NCBI RefSeq assembly: GCF_040373385.1
Contig: NZ_JBDXXH010000003.1
Location: 434,001 to 498,000 of the forward strand
Length of the DNA stretch: 64,000 nucleotides
Source of the DNA: Nitratidesulfovibrio sp.
GTDB taxonomy: Bacteria > Desulfobacterota > Desulfovibrionia > Desulfovibrionales > Desulfovibrionaceae
Reading direction: 5' to 3'
Below the pieces are notes generated by a model. The model searched no databases. It saw only the letters and a list, made by a program, of their open reading frames with translations, and was not told the origin of the DNA. Shown here one piece after another: positions 40,126 through 49,218 of the stretch. Within the stretch, counting starts at the first letter, position 1. Every line of letters begins with the position of its first letter. Made by a program: the position numbers and the translations under genes.

Positions 40126-41589
40126 CTATCTCGTGGTTGCCGTGCTCATGGTGTACCGGCAGGCAGCGTCGAGAATCGCCATGTTCGTGTTGTCCGGATC
40201 GTTGAGGAAAAAGTCTGTCTCCACAGATACATAACGGTCAATGAATGCGTTTAGATGCCCCTGTGCGCGGGCCTGTTCATACTGGGCCGGGGAGAACTGG
40301 CCGAACAGTGCTTCAGGCAGGTGCTCGGCCATGCGCGAGATGAATTGCGCTCGGGTATCCGTTGTCAGCTTCATGTACCGGTCGCGACAGGCGGTGTAGT
40401 TGCGCTGTGCTGGCGGAACCGCCTCCTGGGCATCGACGGGCTTGGCGATGCCGTTGGCCAGCGCTTCGCGGGTCAGGCTGGGGGGGCCGATCCGCCCGTC
40501 GGACAGCACGGGCACATCGAAGGCGATGTACCCGATGACCAGGGGGCGCTCGAAGGTTTCGCGCAGGGCCACGCTACGCGATGTCGCCAACTGGAACGCT
40601 ACCGCCCCGCGCGGCATTGCGGCGGACTTTGCCAGGGCCGCGTTGACCTTGTCCGTCAGGGCCGTGAATTGCCCGTCCCCGGTGCTGCCTGCGGCCTGGG
40701 GAGCCGCACTGGCATCGGCATCCTGTGTCTTTCCTGCCGCCAGCGCGCCGCCGAAGCTGCCATCGCTCTGGATGCCCACGTCCACGGCACCCGTCAGGTA
40801 GACCCGGTTCACCACGCGCAGATATATCGGAGTGGGGAGATGGGCCTGCACAAGGTAGCGTAAGCTTGCCTGCACGTCGCGGCGGCTTGCCCAGTTACGC
40901 AGGATGTCGTCCATGGATTGCAGTTGCAGACCGTAGGTGAAGGCGTCCTTGATGATGACCTGTCCGCTGGCCTTGCTGCCCGCGAGAAGGCCGAGCGCTA
41001 CGGGCAACCCGCTGATGGGCACTGCAAGGTCCAGCTTGCCGCCCGCATCCACCGAGAAGCTGTAGGCAGGAAAGAAGGCCAAGGGCAGGGTGGCATTGGC
41101 GAACCCTTCGGCCAGCGCGTCGGCCCGCGCGGACAGCGTGTCGGGCGGTATTGCGCCGCTACCGCCGGAATCTGCGGGTTGCGTTGCGGTGGAGGCAGGT
41201 TTGACGGCAGGTATGGCTTCCGCGCCGCCCCTGCGTGGCACGGGGTGAGGCACATTGGCGAATGGATGGGCGAGGAATGTGGGTACATATCCCATGGAGT
41301 AGTGCAGGCGGATGAGATAAGGATTAAGGCGCTGGTACGACTGGTCCAGCGGCAGGTAGCCTTTGGTTTTGTACTCCCTGGCCTGTTGGGGCAGGGGCTG
41401 GGTGACCAGGAACACGTCTCCCGGTTCCAGGTCCTCACGCGGCGGGTAGACCGGTATGACCTGGCTTGCGCGGATGGTCATGCACCAGTCGCTGGCCACC
41501 GATTCCATCTGCCTGTACCGCGCGTGGTTGCACCCGGCCGTCAGCAGGGCCAACCCGAGCAACAACCCGCACCATAATCTGTGCCGCAT
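40126..41589 (-). CDS. Uncharacterised lipoprotein
   Basis: A 487-residue protein with a lipoprotein signal (LLLGLALLTAGC, Cys near 20) and a perfect AAGGAGG site before the ATG at 41589. No recognised domain. After a tail with PADSGGSGAIPPDTLSARA, the central region has VDAGGKLDLAVPISGLPVALGLLAGSKA, reminiscent of amphipathic surface proteins, and the C-terminal region (about 370-480) is polar. Exported to the envelope, probably the outer membrane. Operon with the 65-residue protein downstream. Confidence 0.72.
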   Translation of the reverse strand: MRHRLWCGLLLGLALLTAGCNHARYRQMESVASDWCMTIRASQVIPVYPPREDLEPGDVFLVTQPLPQQAREYKTKGYLPLDQSYQRLNPYLIRLHYSMGYVPTFLAHPFANVPHPVPRRGGAEAIPAVKPASTATQPADSGGSGAIPPDTLSARADALAEGFANATLPLAFFPAYSFSVDAGGKLDLAVPISGLPVALGLLAGSKASGQVIIKDAFTYGLQLQSMDDILRNWASRRDVQASLRYLVQAHLPTPIYLRVVNRVYLTGAVDVGIQSDGSFGGALAAGKTQDADASAAPQAAGSTGDGQFTALTDKVNAALAKSAAMPRGAVAFQLATSRSVALRETFERPLVIGYIAFDVPVLSDGRIGPPSLTREALANGIAKPVDAQEAVPPAQRNYTACRDRYMKLTTDTRAQFISRMAEHLPEALFGQFSPAQYEQARAQGHLNAFIDRYVSVETDFFLNDPDNTNMAILDAACRYTMSTATTR

Positions 41590-41772
41590 GGTGTCCTCCT
41601 TGGTCAGAAAGGGGGACGCCGGTCCTTTTCCGGCATCTACGTGTTGATTCGCATGGCGAATATCGTCTTGCAATTAGAAAGTGGGCGTGGGGAAAGATCC
41701 CTTGGCCATCTGCCTGCCACCCCGGACTTTTCCGCAATATCTCGCACTACCGAAGGATTTCGAGGCCCCCCT

Positions 41773-42225
41773 ATGACCGACACCGCTCCCCTGCATCTCG
41801 TTGCCCCGTGCGGGCTGGACTGTTCGCGTTGCGTGAACTGTAGCGAAGGCCAGGTGGCTGCCCATGCCAGGACCATCCGCGACATCCTTGGCCCCAACTT
41901 CGGTCCGTTTGCCGAACGGCTTGCGGCCATGAACCCGGCCCTGGCCGAGTACCCGGCCTTTGCCCGCGTGCTGGACGCGCTGGCGGAAGGCACCTGTCCC
42001 GGCTGCAAGACCGAGCGCCGCACCTGTCTGCCCACCTGCAAGGTGGCCGGGTGCGCCGCCGCGCGCGGGCTGGACTTTTGCGCCGACTGTGCGGATTACC
42101 CCTGCGCCGACACCGGCCTGCCGCCCCGGCTGGAGCAGAAGTGGCGCGCCAGCAACGACCACATCCGCGAGGCGGGGCGCGACGCCTTTCTGCACGCCCT
42201 TGCCGAAACGCCCCGCTACCTGTAG
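41773..42225 (+). CDS. DUF3795 Cys-rich protein
   Basis: A 150-residue soluble protein with the DUF3795 layout: an N-terminal CGLDCSRCVNC cluster, then CPGCKTERRTCLPTCKVAGC and CADCADYPC. The spacing of about 13 cysteines suggests a metal or Fe-S site. Function unknown. The start at 41773 is the first Met before the conserved cluster; there is no strong ribosome site. Its upstream neighbour is divergent, leaving about 180 bases for two promoters. Confidence 0.78.
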   Translation: MTDTAPLHLVAPCGLDCSRCVNCSEGQVAAHARTIRDILGPNFGPFAERLAAMNPALAEYPAFARVLDALAEGTCPGCKTERRTCLPTCKVAGCAAARGLDFCADCADYPCADTGLPPRLEQKWRASNDHIREAGRDAFLHALAETPRYL

Positions 42226-42446
42226 GCTGCGGCGGTCGAAAAAGCCCGGCACACGCCCTGCGTTACGTTCGGTCTGAACGGGCGGCAGGGCTGGCTGCGA
42301 CCAATGGCCAACGCGGCGTCCATTCGGGCGGTCGGTGCGCCATGCCAGCGTTCGTGCCCCGTATTGTCCAAATACACAGACGCAATTCCGTGCAGGTTCG
42401 CGCCCCATGCGCGCCCACGCGCGGCGCGACACATACCGGAGGAAGG

Positions 42447-43958
42447 ATGAAGGTCTATCTCATCGGCGCGGGACCCGGCGACCCCGGCCTGCTCACGCTC
42501 AAGGGCAAGCGCATCCTCGAATCGGCGGACGTCATCGTCTACGACTACCTCGCCAACGACGCGTTTCTCGCCTACGCCAAGCCCGGCGCGGAAATCATCT
42601 ACGTGGGCAAGAAGGGCGGCGACCACACCCTGACGCAGGACGGCATCAACCGCCTGATCGTGGACAAGGCCAAGGAAGGCAAGACCGTGGCCCGCCTGAA
42701 GGGCGGCGACCCGTACATGTTCGGGCGCGGCGGCGAAGAGGCCGAAGAACTTCTGGACGCGGGTGTTCCCTTCGAGGAAGTGCCCGGCGTCACCAGCGCC
42801 GTGGCCGGCCCCGCCTACGCGGGCATTCCGCTGACGCACCGCGCCTATTCCTCGTCCGTGTCGTTCATCACCGGGCACGAAGACCCCACCAAGCCCGGCT
42901 CGGTGCACAACTGGAAGGCCCTGGCCGACAGCGCCAGCACCCTGGTCTTCTTCATGGGCATGAAGAACCTGCCCGAAATTTCGCGCAAGCTCATCGAGGC
43001 GGGCATGTCGCCGGAAACCCCGGCGGCCCTGGTGCACTGGGGCACCACCGCCCGCCACCGCAGCCTTGTGGCCACCATCGCCACCCTGCCGGTAGAAGGG
43101 CCGAAGCACGGCTTCACCAATCCGTCGCTCATCGTGGTGGGCGGCGTGGTCAACCTGCACGACCGGCTGAACTGGTTCGAGCAGAAGCCCCTGCTGGGCA
43201 AGGGCGTGGTGGTCACCCGCGCCCGCGAGCAGGCCAGCGGCCTGGCCGAAGCCCTGCGCGAACTGGGCGCCGACGTGGTGCAGTTTCCCACCATCGAGAT
43301 CATTCCCCTTGCCGACTACGCCCCGGTGGACGCGGCCATCCGCGATCTGCCCGGCTATGACTGGGTGGTGTTCACCTCGGTCAACGGCGTGAAGCACTTC
43401 TGGAACCGCCTTGCCGCGTGCGGGCAGGATTCGCGCGCGCTGGCCGGTCGCAAGGTGGCCGCCATCGGCCCCGCAACCGCCGACGTGCTGCGGACAAAGG
43501 GCATCGAGCCGGACTTCATCCCCGAAAAGTACGTGGCCGAAGGCGTGGTGGACGGTATGCTGGCGCGCGGCATGGGCGGCCAGCGCGTGCTGTTGCCCCG
43601 CGCCCGCGAGGCGCGCGAGGTGCTGCCCGACGAACTGCGCAAGGCCGGGGCCGTGGTAGACGTGCTGCCAGTGTACGAAACCGTGCCCAGCACCGCCCGC
43701 AAGGACGACGTGCTGGCCCGCATGCAGGAAGGGCGCATCCATTGCGTCACCTTCGGCTCGTCGTCCACGGTGGACAACTTCTTCTCGCTGGTGCCCGTGG
43801 ACATGGTGAAGGCCCACCCCGAGGTGAAGCTGGCCTGCATCGGTCCCGTTACCCGCAAGACGCTGGAAGGCTACGGCCTGACCTGCCACATCCAGCCGGA
43901 GGACTTCACCATCCCCGCGCTGGTTGACGAGTTGGTCAGGCGTCTGCCCGAGATGTAG
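42447..43958 (+). CDS. cobA-hemD: Fused uroporphyrinogen-III C-methyltransferase / uroporphyrinogen-III synthase
   Basis: This 503-residue bifunctional enzyme has an N-terminal SUMT domain (about 1-245; VYLIGAGPGDPGLLTLKG, VARLKGGDPYMFGRGGEE, GVTSAVAGPAYAGIPLTHR) that makes precorrin-2. The C-terminal HemD domain (about 250-500; VVVTRAREQASGLAEAL, VVFTSVNGVKHF) makes uroporphyrinogen III. Such a fusion is known in Desulfovibrio, where sirohydrochlorin feeds sirohaem, haem (alternative route) and cobalamin. GGAGGAAGG precedes the ATG directly. Copy C of the palindrome starts on the last base of its stop codon. Confidence 0.95.
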   Translation: MKVYLIGAGPGDPGLLTLKGKRILESADVIVYDYLANDAFLAYAKPGAEIIYVGKKGGDHTLTQDGINRLIVDKAKEGKTVARLKGGDPYMFGRGGEEAEELLDAGVPFEEVPGVTSAVAGPAYAGIPLTHRAYSSSVSFITGHEDPTKPGSVHNWKALADSASTLVFFMGMKNLPEISRKLIEAGMSPETPAALVHWGTTARHRSLVATIATLPVEGPKHGFTNPSLIVVGGVVNLHDRLNWFEQKPLLGKGVVVTRAREQASGLAEALRELGADVVQFPTIEIIPLADYAPVDAAIRDLPGYDWVVFTSVNGVKHFWNRLAACGQDSRALAGRKVAAIGPATADVLRTKGIEPDFIPEKYVAEGVVDGMLARGMGGQRVLLPRAREAREVLPDELRKAGAVVDVLPVYETVPSTARKDDVLARMQEGRIHCVTFGSSSTVDNFFSLVPVDMVKAHPEVKLACIGPVTRKTLEGYGLTCHIQPEDFTIPALVDELVRRLPEM

Positions 43959-44208
43959 GGCTGTCCCTAAATTGTCCTTTCGCCCGTTGGCGTCGTCAAA
44001 CTTCGCCTGCCATGGCTCTGCTGTCCTTATCCGTAAGACTCGCGCTACGCGCTTGCCTAACGGCTAAGGCTCGGTCGAATACGAGAAGAGCGCGCTGCGG
44101 TCCTCATCCGTAAGATTCGCTTTGCTCACCTAACGGCTGAGGCATACTCCCTCATGGCAGGCTTGTTTTCCTTGCCAACGAACGAAAATCCTAATTTAGA
44201 GACAGCCC
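43958..44208 (+). repeat. Palindromic stop-proximal element, copy C (cobA-hemD 3' end)
   Basis: A 251-base element with the longest arms: about 55 bases, from GGGCTGTCCCTAAATT to its near-perfect complement AATTTAGAGACAGCCC. The arm core reads TTTCGCCCGTTGGC on the left and GCCAACGAACGAAAA on the right. The interior has two direct copies of a small hairpin (CCGTAAG...CTAACGG, near 44029 and 44126) around AAGAGCGCGCTGCGG. It overlaps the stop codon. Confidence 0.88.
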
Positions 44209-44259
44209 TTGGCCGCGCCAGGCGTCACGGCGTGGAATTATGGCTCAGCAGTTAGCTTT

Positions 44260-44378
44260 GGTCCGGTGCCGGACCGTGCGCCAGTGCGACGGTATTTGAC
44301 AGGCGGAACGTCCCGTGTTGTGAGGAATGCGTGACCGGAGTGATCCGGTCCGCAATCCCGCCCGGCCCCGTGCCGGGC
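44260..44378 (+). promoter_or_regulatory. Structured leader upstream of the MOSC gene
   Basis: Three hairpins lie in series: GGTCCG/CGGACC (44260-44275, loop GTGC), GACCGGA/TCCGGTC (44333-44350, loop GTGA) and a GCCCGGC/GCCGGGC-type stem (about 44360-44378). They occupy the space between copy C and the MOSC gene. I compared it by eye with the Moco riboswitch consensus and saw no convincing match. It may be a leader structure or chance in GC-rich DNA. Confidence 0.3.
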
Positions 44379-44415
44379 GCGGCATCCTTACGGACATTCA
44401 AGGAAGGGACACCGC

Positions 44416-44850
44416 ATGGGCACCGTACGAGCCGTCTGTATCAGCGAGCGGAAAGGTGAACGCAAGCGGGTGGTGGATGCCATCACCCTGCGCGAGGACT
44501 ACGGCGTGGAAGAAGACGTCCACGCGGGCAGCGGCAGGCAGGTCAGTCTGCTGGCCGTGGAAAGCGTGGACATCATGCGCCCGCGCATGCCGGAACTGGC
44601 GGCGGGCGATTTTGCGGAAAACATCCTGGTGGAAGGATTGCCCCTGACCCGCTGCACGGTGGGCGACCGGCTGACCGCCGGGCCGGACATCCTTCTGGAA
44701 ATCACCCAGATCGGCAAGACCTGTCATTCCAAGTGCAACATCCACAAGACCGTGGGCTTCTGCATCATGCCCACCGAAGGGGTGTTTGCCAGGGTGCTGC
44801 GCGGCGGTGTGCTGCGGGCCGGGGATGCCATCGACATGACGGAAGGGTAG
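44416..44850 (+). CDS. MOSC domain protein
   Basis: This 144-residue protein is a stand-alone MOSC domain, the molybdenum-cofactor sulfurase C-terminal fold. It has VRAVCISERKGERKR, EDVHAGSGRQVSLLA, AENILVEGLPL, VGDRL and a Cys-rich CHSKCNIHKTVGFCIMPTEG segment with the conserved Cys region. Stand-alone MOSC proteins are thought to act in sulfur transfer or metal-cofactor maturation. AAGGAAGGGA precedes the ATG. It lies 64 bases before purN, in a likely operon. Confidence 0.88.
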   Translation: MGTVRAVCISERKGERKRVVDAITLREDYGVEEDVHAGSGRQVSLLAVESVDIMRPRMPELAAGDFAENILVEGLPLTRCTVGDRLTAGPDILLEITQIGKTCHSKCNIHKTVGFCIMPTEGVFARVLRGGVLRAGDAIDMTEG

Positions 44851-44914
44851 CCCTTCTGCGGGCGCGCCCATCCCGCCCGACGACAACCCCCGACAACCCC
44901 GTGTAGGGAGTTCC

Positions 44915-45598
44915 ATGACGCTGCAACTGGCCGTGCTGGCCTCCGGCAACGGGTCGAACCTTCAGGCCATTCTGGACCGCATCGCCAGCGGCGCGCTGGA
45001 CGCCAGGGTGTGCCTTGTGCTGTGCAACAAGCCGGAGGCCCGCGCCCTGGAACGTGCCCGCGCGGCGGGGGTTGCGCATCTGGCCCTTTCTCCGGCGGAT
45101 CATCCGGACCGGGAGGCCTTTGATGCGGCCATGGTGGCGGCCATCCGCGCCCACGGGGCGGACGCCGTGGCGCTGGCCGGGTACATGCGGCTGCTCACGC
45201 CGGGGTTTCTGGCGGCGTTTCCGGGCCGGGTCATGAATATCCACCCCGCGTTGCTGCCCAGCTTTCCGGGGTTGCGCGGCGCTGCGGACGCACAGGCGTA
45301 TGGCGTGACGCTGGCCGGGTGCACCGTGCATTTCGTGGACGAGCAGATGGACCATGGCTCGGTCATCGTGCAGGCGGCGGTGCCGGTGAACCCCGGCGAA
45401 CCGCTGGATGCGCTGAAGGCACGGATTCACGCCATGGAGCATCGCGTCTACCCGCAGGCCTTGCAGTGGCTGGCCGAGGGCCGGTTGCGGCAGGAGGGCC
45501 GGGTGGTGCGGGTGCTGCCGCGCCCCGACGGCAAGGTGGCAGCAGGCATCCCTGATGGGCCGTGGTTGGTGTGGCCGGCGCTTGAGCCCGGATTTTAG
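44915..45598 (+). CDS. purN: Phosphoribosylglycinamide formyltransferase (folate-dependent) PurN
   Basis: This 227-residue enzyme transfers a formyl group from 10-formyl-THF to GAR. Seen: LAVLASGNGSNLQAILD at the N-terminus, LAGYMRLLTPGFL, the catalytic NIHPALLPSFPG (Asn, His) and the Asp of FVDEQMDHGSVIVQ. AGGGAG precedes the ATG. The last 30 residues after the core (RVLPRPDGKVAAG) are an ordinary extension. Copy D of the palindrome follows the stop immediately. A formate-dependent isoenzyme, PurT, is at 21549. Confidence 0.95.
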   Translation: MTLQLAVLASGNGSNLQAILDRIASGALDARVCLVLCNKPEARALERARAAGVAHLALSPADHPDREAFDAAMVAAIRAHGADAVALAGYMRLLTPGFLAAFPGRVMNIHPALLPSFPGLRGAADAQAYGVTLAGCTVHFVDEQMDHGSVIVQAAVPVNPGEPLDALKARIHAMEHRVYPQALQWLAEGRLRQEGRVVRVLPRPDGKVAAGIPDGPWLVWPALEPGF

Positions 45599-45852
45599 GC
45601 ATCCACACTCCGTCTTTTCGCCCTCCGGCTGACCGACCAGAAGGGCGCGGAGCGTGGCCGTTGGGCGAGCTTGCGAGCCTTACGGCCATCGAGAGCAACG
45701 CGTCAGATTTCGTCTTTTACTCCGGTCACGTACGAACAGAGCGCGTTGCGGCTGCCATTCGTAATGCTCGCAGACTCGCATAACGACTGCCGCACGCTTC
45801 CTCCGTAAAAGACGCATCTTCCTTGCCGGAGAACGAAAATCCTGTCGTGTAA
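45599..45852 (+). repeat. Palindromic stop-proximal element, copy D (purN 3' end)
   Basis: A roughly 254-base copy follows the purN stop with no gap. The left arm has TTTTCGCCCTCCGGC and the right arm GCCGGAGAACGAAAATCC, pairing CTCCGGC with GCCGGAG where copies A and B pair CTCTGGC with GCCAGAG. The interior has TTTACTCCGGTCACGTACG, shared with copy B, and AGAGCGCGTTGCGG, shared with C and E. Outer boundaries are approximate. Confidence 0.8.
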
Positions 45853-45928
45853 CCGGCGCGCAAACACGCGGGTTTCGTTTCTCACCATCTATTCAAGATA
45901 GATGGCAAATCACTAGCCCTCCCCCGTC

Positions 45929-46540
45929 ATGCTGTACAATCTCGTTGCCCTGTTCGGCCTGTGCATGGTGGGCCGCATGAGTCCCGGCCCGGACATGATG
46001 CTGCTGGTGCGCCACGGCGCGGGCGGTCCCACGCGCGCGGCCTATGCCTGCGTGCTGGGCATCTGTCTGGGGCTGACCTTTCACGTGACCTGGGCGGTGC
46101 TGGGCACCGGCCTGTTGCAGGGCAGCCCCCGCGCGTTTCAGGCGGTGCAGTTGGCCGGGGCCGCGTATCTGGCGTGGGTGGGGTGGAAGGCCCTGCGGGC
46201 GCGGGCCGACGGCGGTGGCGAGGGCGCCGCGCCGCCCACCCTGCGAGAGGGCTTTCGCGACGGGCTGTTCTGCAACCTGCTGAACCCCAAGGTGACGCTG
46301 TTCATCCTTTCGGTGTTCACGCAGTTCGTGGCCCCAGGCACGCCGACGGGCGAACGGGTTGCCTACGGCGCGGTCATCGTGCTGGAGGCGCTGGTGGGCT
46401 GGACCATCTTCGTGCGTTTTCTGGACACCGCGCCCATGCGCCGCTTCTACGAGCGGCACGGCCTGCATCTGGTGCGGCTGACCGGGATACTGCTGCTGCT
46501 TCTTGCGGGGGCAAGCGTGGTGTCCTTCCTGCGCGGGTAG
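45929..46540 (+). CDS. LysE/RhtB family amino-acid exporter
   Basis: This 203-residue inner-membrane protein has about six hydrophobic helices and the family hallmark GRMSPGPDMMLLVRHGAGG near the N-terminus. It also has GICLGLTFHVTWAVLG, GAAYLAWVGWKALRA and FRDGLFCNLLNPKVTLFILS. Members export amino acids or homoserine lactones; the substrate here is unknown. No strong ribosome site; the ATG at 45929 begins the first helix. Confidence 0.87.
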   Translation: MLYNLVALFGLCMVGRMSPGPDMMLLVRHGAGGPTRAAYACVLGICLGLTFHVTWAVLGTGLLQGSPRAFQAVQLAGAAYLAWVGWKALRARADGGGEGAAPPTLREGFRDGLFCNLLNPKVTLFILSVFTQFVAPGTPTGERVAYGAVIVLEALVGWTIFVRFLDTAPMRRFYERHGLHLVRLTGILLLLLAGASVVSFLRG

Positions 46541-46725
46541 GGCTGGCCCGTTCGGAAAGGGGGGCTGGCCGGGCCGCGTGACGGACATGCTGATGGGCGG
46601 CTGGCCACCGCAGGGATTTCGTGCATGTGGCCAGCATTCCGCTACATGCCGTCGGCCCGCCACTGGGCGCGTGTGGGCAAGGGCAGCGCCCCCCTTGGCC
46701 GGAAGTCTTGCCCGGATTCGGGTCG

Positions 46726-49218
46726 TTACACGGGGCAGCCGGGATGATCGCGCGGTACTTCGGGTGCCTGCTCGCTGCCGGGCAGCGGCAGGCGCAGCGT
46801 GAAGGTGGTGCCCCGGCCCGGTTCCGAGGTCACGCCAAAGGTGCCCGCGTGGTTGCGGGTAACGATGAAGTAGGACACCGACAGGCCAAGCCCGGTGCCC
46901 ACGCCCACCTCCTTGGTGGTGAAGAACGGCTCGAACACCCGCCGCCGCACGTCTTCCGGCATGCCGGTGCCGTTGTCCTGCACGTCGATGCGCATCCACG
47001 TTCCTTCACGCCGCGTGCGCAGCACGATGCGCGGCTCGTCCCTTCCGGTTCCGCCCGCCGGGGCGAGTGGAGAGGACGGGGCGGGTGCGCCAGACGGGCC
47101 GGGTGCGCCGGACGGGGCCGCACCATCCGTCACCTCTCCTTCCGCGCGCGCGCCATCCGGCAGCGTGTGTTCCTGGCGCGTGTTCTCGGGCCGTGCCGCG
47201 ATGGCCTGGGCCGCGTTGCGCAGCAGGTTCAGCAGCACCTGGGTGATTTCCTGTTCGGAGCAGACCACAGGCGGCAGGTTGGCCGCGTAGTCGCGCACGA
47301 TGGCGATGTTGCGGAAGTCGTAGCGTTTCTTCAGGTCGTAGTCGCTGGCGGCAATGTCCACCGTACGGTCCAGCAGGGCGTGCAGGTCCACCGTGGTGCG
47401 GCGCGTCCCGCTGTTGCGGCTGAATTCCAGCATGTTGGTGATGATGTTGGCGGCTCGGCAACCCGCCTCGCGGATGCTGTCCAGAAATTCCAGCACCCGC
47501 CGTTCGGCGAGGTAGGCGCGGATCACCGGCAACGGGCAACCCAGGCGTTGCGCCACCTGTTCGTTGGCGGGCAGCCCGTCGGCCAGGCGCCGCTGGATGT
47601 TCTGTGCCCCTTGCAGGATGGCCCCCAGGGGGTTGTTGATCTCGTGGGCCATGCCCGCCGCCAGCCCGCCCACGGACAGCATCTTTTCCGATTGCACCAT
47701 GACCTCTTCCATGCGCACCCGGTCGGTCACGTCGTCGATGCGCAGCACGCCCCCGTCCCCTTCCGGGGCGTCGGTCATTCCGCTGCCCATGGGGTACAGC
47801 GAAACGTCTTCGTAGCGGTAGTGGCCCCCTGTCAGGGTGACCACCCGCTCGCGGTCCACCGGGGTGCGGCGCGCCATGGCCGCCGCCAGCCGCACGGCAA
47901 TGTCGGCGTGGTCGGGCAGCAGGTCGGCCAGGGGGGTGCCCGCCGGGGTCACGGCATGCCCGGTGCGGCGCAGGGCTGCCGGGTTCATGCGCACCACCCG
48001 GCAATGTCCGTCCAGGGCGATGATGGCGGAAGGCATGGCGTCCATCATTTGTTGCACGTAGGCGCGGGTACGGCGCAACGCGGCCTCGCGCTGGCGCACC
48101 GTGGCTGCCATGTCGCGGAATTCGCGGTCCACGGTGGCCAGTTCGGCCAGCTGCTCCCCGCCGGAAGGCGGCAGGTCGTAGCTGCCGCCCGAAACCAGCC
48201 GGATGGACTGGCAGAACCCGGTCAGGGGCCGGGCAATGGTCCACTCCAGTTCGGCCAGCAGCGACACGGCGAATACGGTCAGCAGAACCGTGAGCAGCAG
48301 CAGGAAGATGATCATCTCGCCCGCCACCTCGGACAGCACGGCCCTCTGGCGCTTCAGGGTGACGATGGTCCAGTCCGGCCCGGTCACCATGGCAGTGCAG
48401 GCAAACCAGGTTTCGCCGTCATAGCGCACGCGTTGCATGGCTGGTCCGGCCTTGGGCAGTCCCCCCCCGGCGGGCCTGAAGAAGGGCAGGTGGCCGATGT
48501 TTTCCTGGCGCTGCACGCGGGTCAGGTCGGGGTGGGCAATGAGGTTGCCATACGCGTCGGCCAGCAGCACCGCGCTGTCGTTGCCCGGCAGCAGTTCCAG
48601 TGCGTGTTCCTGCAGCGCGTTCAGCCGTAGCGCCCCCACCAATTGTCCGCCACCCTCAAGGGGTTCGCTGATGTAGACCACCACCTCGCCGGTGTCCGGC
48701 AGGGGCGCGGGGCTGCCCAGCCGATAGCCGCGCCCGTTCGGCCTGTTGCCCTGCCGGTCGCGCAGTACGGGAAAATCCACCATCACCGGCCCGTCAGGCA
48801 GTGAAAAGACCACCCGTTGCGCATCGTCCAGCAGCATGATGCGCGCGAAGTGCTGGCGCAACGCGCGTCGGCGTCCCAGTTCCTCGGCCACGCGCGCGGG
48901 CGAGGGCGAGGCGGGCAGGCCCGAGGCCAGCCGGGCCAGCGACAGGGCGGCGTTGTCCACGTGCTCTTCGAGGTAGTGGGCCAGGGTGGCCGTCAGCAGC
49001 GCGCTTTGCCGTTCGAAGTCGGCTTTGCGGCCAAGGTAGGTGAAGGTGCCCGCGAAGGCCAGGATGCACAGGCCCAGCAGCACCAGCCACACCAGCAGCC
49101 GGGTATGCAGCAGGCGGCGCAACGAGCGTGGCGTACGGCGGGGAGCGGGGCCGCCCTCCGGGCTGTTCGGGGTGGCGGTGCGGGGTTGGTCGCCGGGGGG
49201 CGTTGGGAGTGCGTTCAT
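46726..49218 (-). CDS. Cache-HAMP-PAS sensor histidine kinase
   Basis: This 830-residue membrane kinase has a helix at about 38-60, a periplasmic Cache-like sensor (about 65-295) and a second helix (about 302-325). These are followed by HAMP, PAS (about 387-500), HisKA with His525 in AAGMAHEINNPLG, and an HATPase domain (NLLRNAAQAI, VQDNGTGMPEDV, GTGLGLSVSYFI). A Pro/Ala/Gly-rich insert with 18-base repeats splits the ATPase domain between the N-box and the G1 box. Its start overlaps the stop of the binding-protein gene (ATGA), so both are translated together. No response regulator is adjacent. Confidence 0.92.
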   Translation of the reverse strand: MNALPTPPGDQPRTATPNSPEGGPAPRRTPRSLRRLLHTRLLVWLVLLGLCILAFAGTFTYLGRKADFERQSALLTATLAHYLEEHVDNAALSLARLASGLPASPSPARVAEELGRRRALRQHFARIMLLDDAQRVVFSLPDGPVMVDFPVLRDRQGNRPNGRGYRLGSPAPLPDTGEVVVYISEPLEGGGQLVGALRLNALQEHALELLPGNDSAVLLADAYGNLIAHPDLTRVQRQENIGHLPFFRPAGGGLPKAGPAMQRVRYDGETWFACTAMVTGPDWTIVTLKRQRAVLSEVAGEMIIFLLLLTVLLTVFAVSLLAELEWTIARPLTGFCQSIRLVSGGSYDLPPSGGEQLAELATVDREFRDMAATVRQREAALRRTRAYVQQMMDAMPSAIIALDGHCRVVRMNPAALRRTGHAVTPAGTPLADLLPDHADIAVRLAAAMARRTPVDRERVVTLTGGHYRYEDVSLYPMGSGMTDAPEGDGGVLRIDDVTDRVRMEEVMVQSEKMLSVGGLAAGMAHEINNPLGAILQGAQNIQRRLADGLPANEQVAQRLGCPLPVIRAYLAERRVLEFLDSIREAGCRAANIITNMLEFSRNSGTRRTTVDLHALLDRTVDIAASDYDLKKRYDFRNIAIVRDYAANLPPVVCSEQEITQVLLNLLRNAAQAIAARPENTRQEHTLPDGARAEGEVTDGAAPSGAPGPSGAPAPSSPLAPAGGTGRDEPRIVLRTRREGTWMRIDVQDNGTGMPEDVRRRVFEPFFTTKEVGVGTGLGLSVSYFIVTRNHAGTFGVTSEPGRGTTFTLRLPLPGSEQAPEVPRDHPGCPV

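Noticed and set aside
44209..44415. Moco riboswitch before the MOSC gene
   Set aside because: Hairpins are present, but the conserved Moco-RNA core sequences were not recognisable by eye, so only a generic structured leader is reported.
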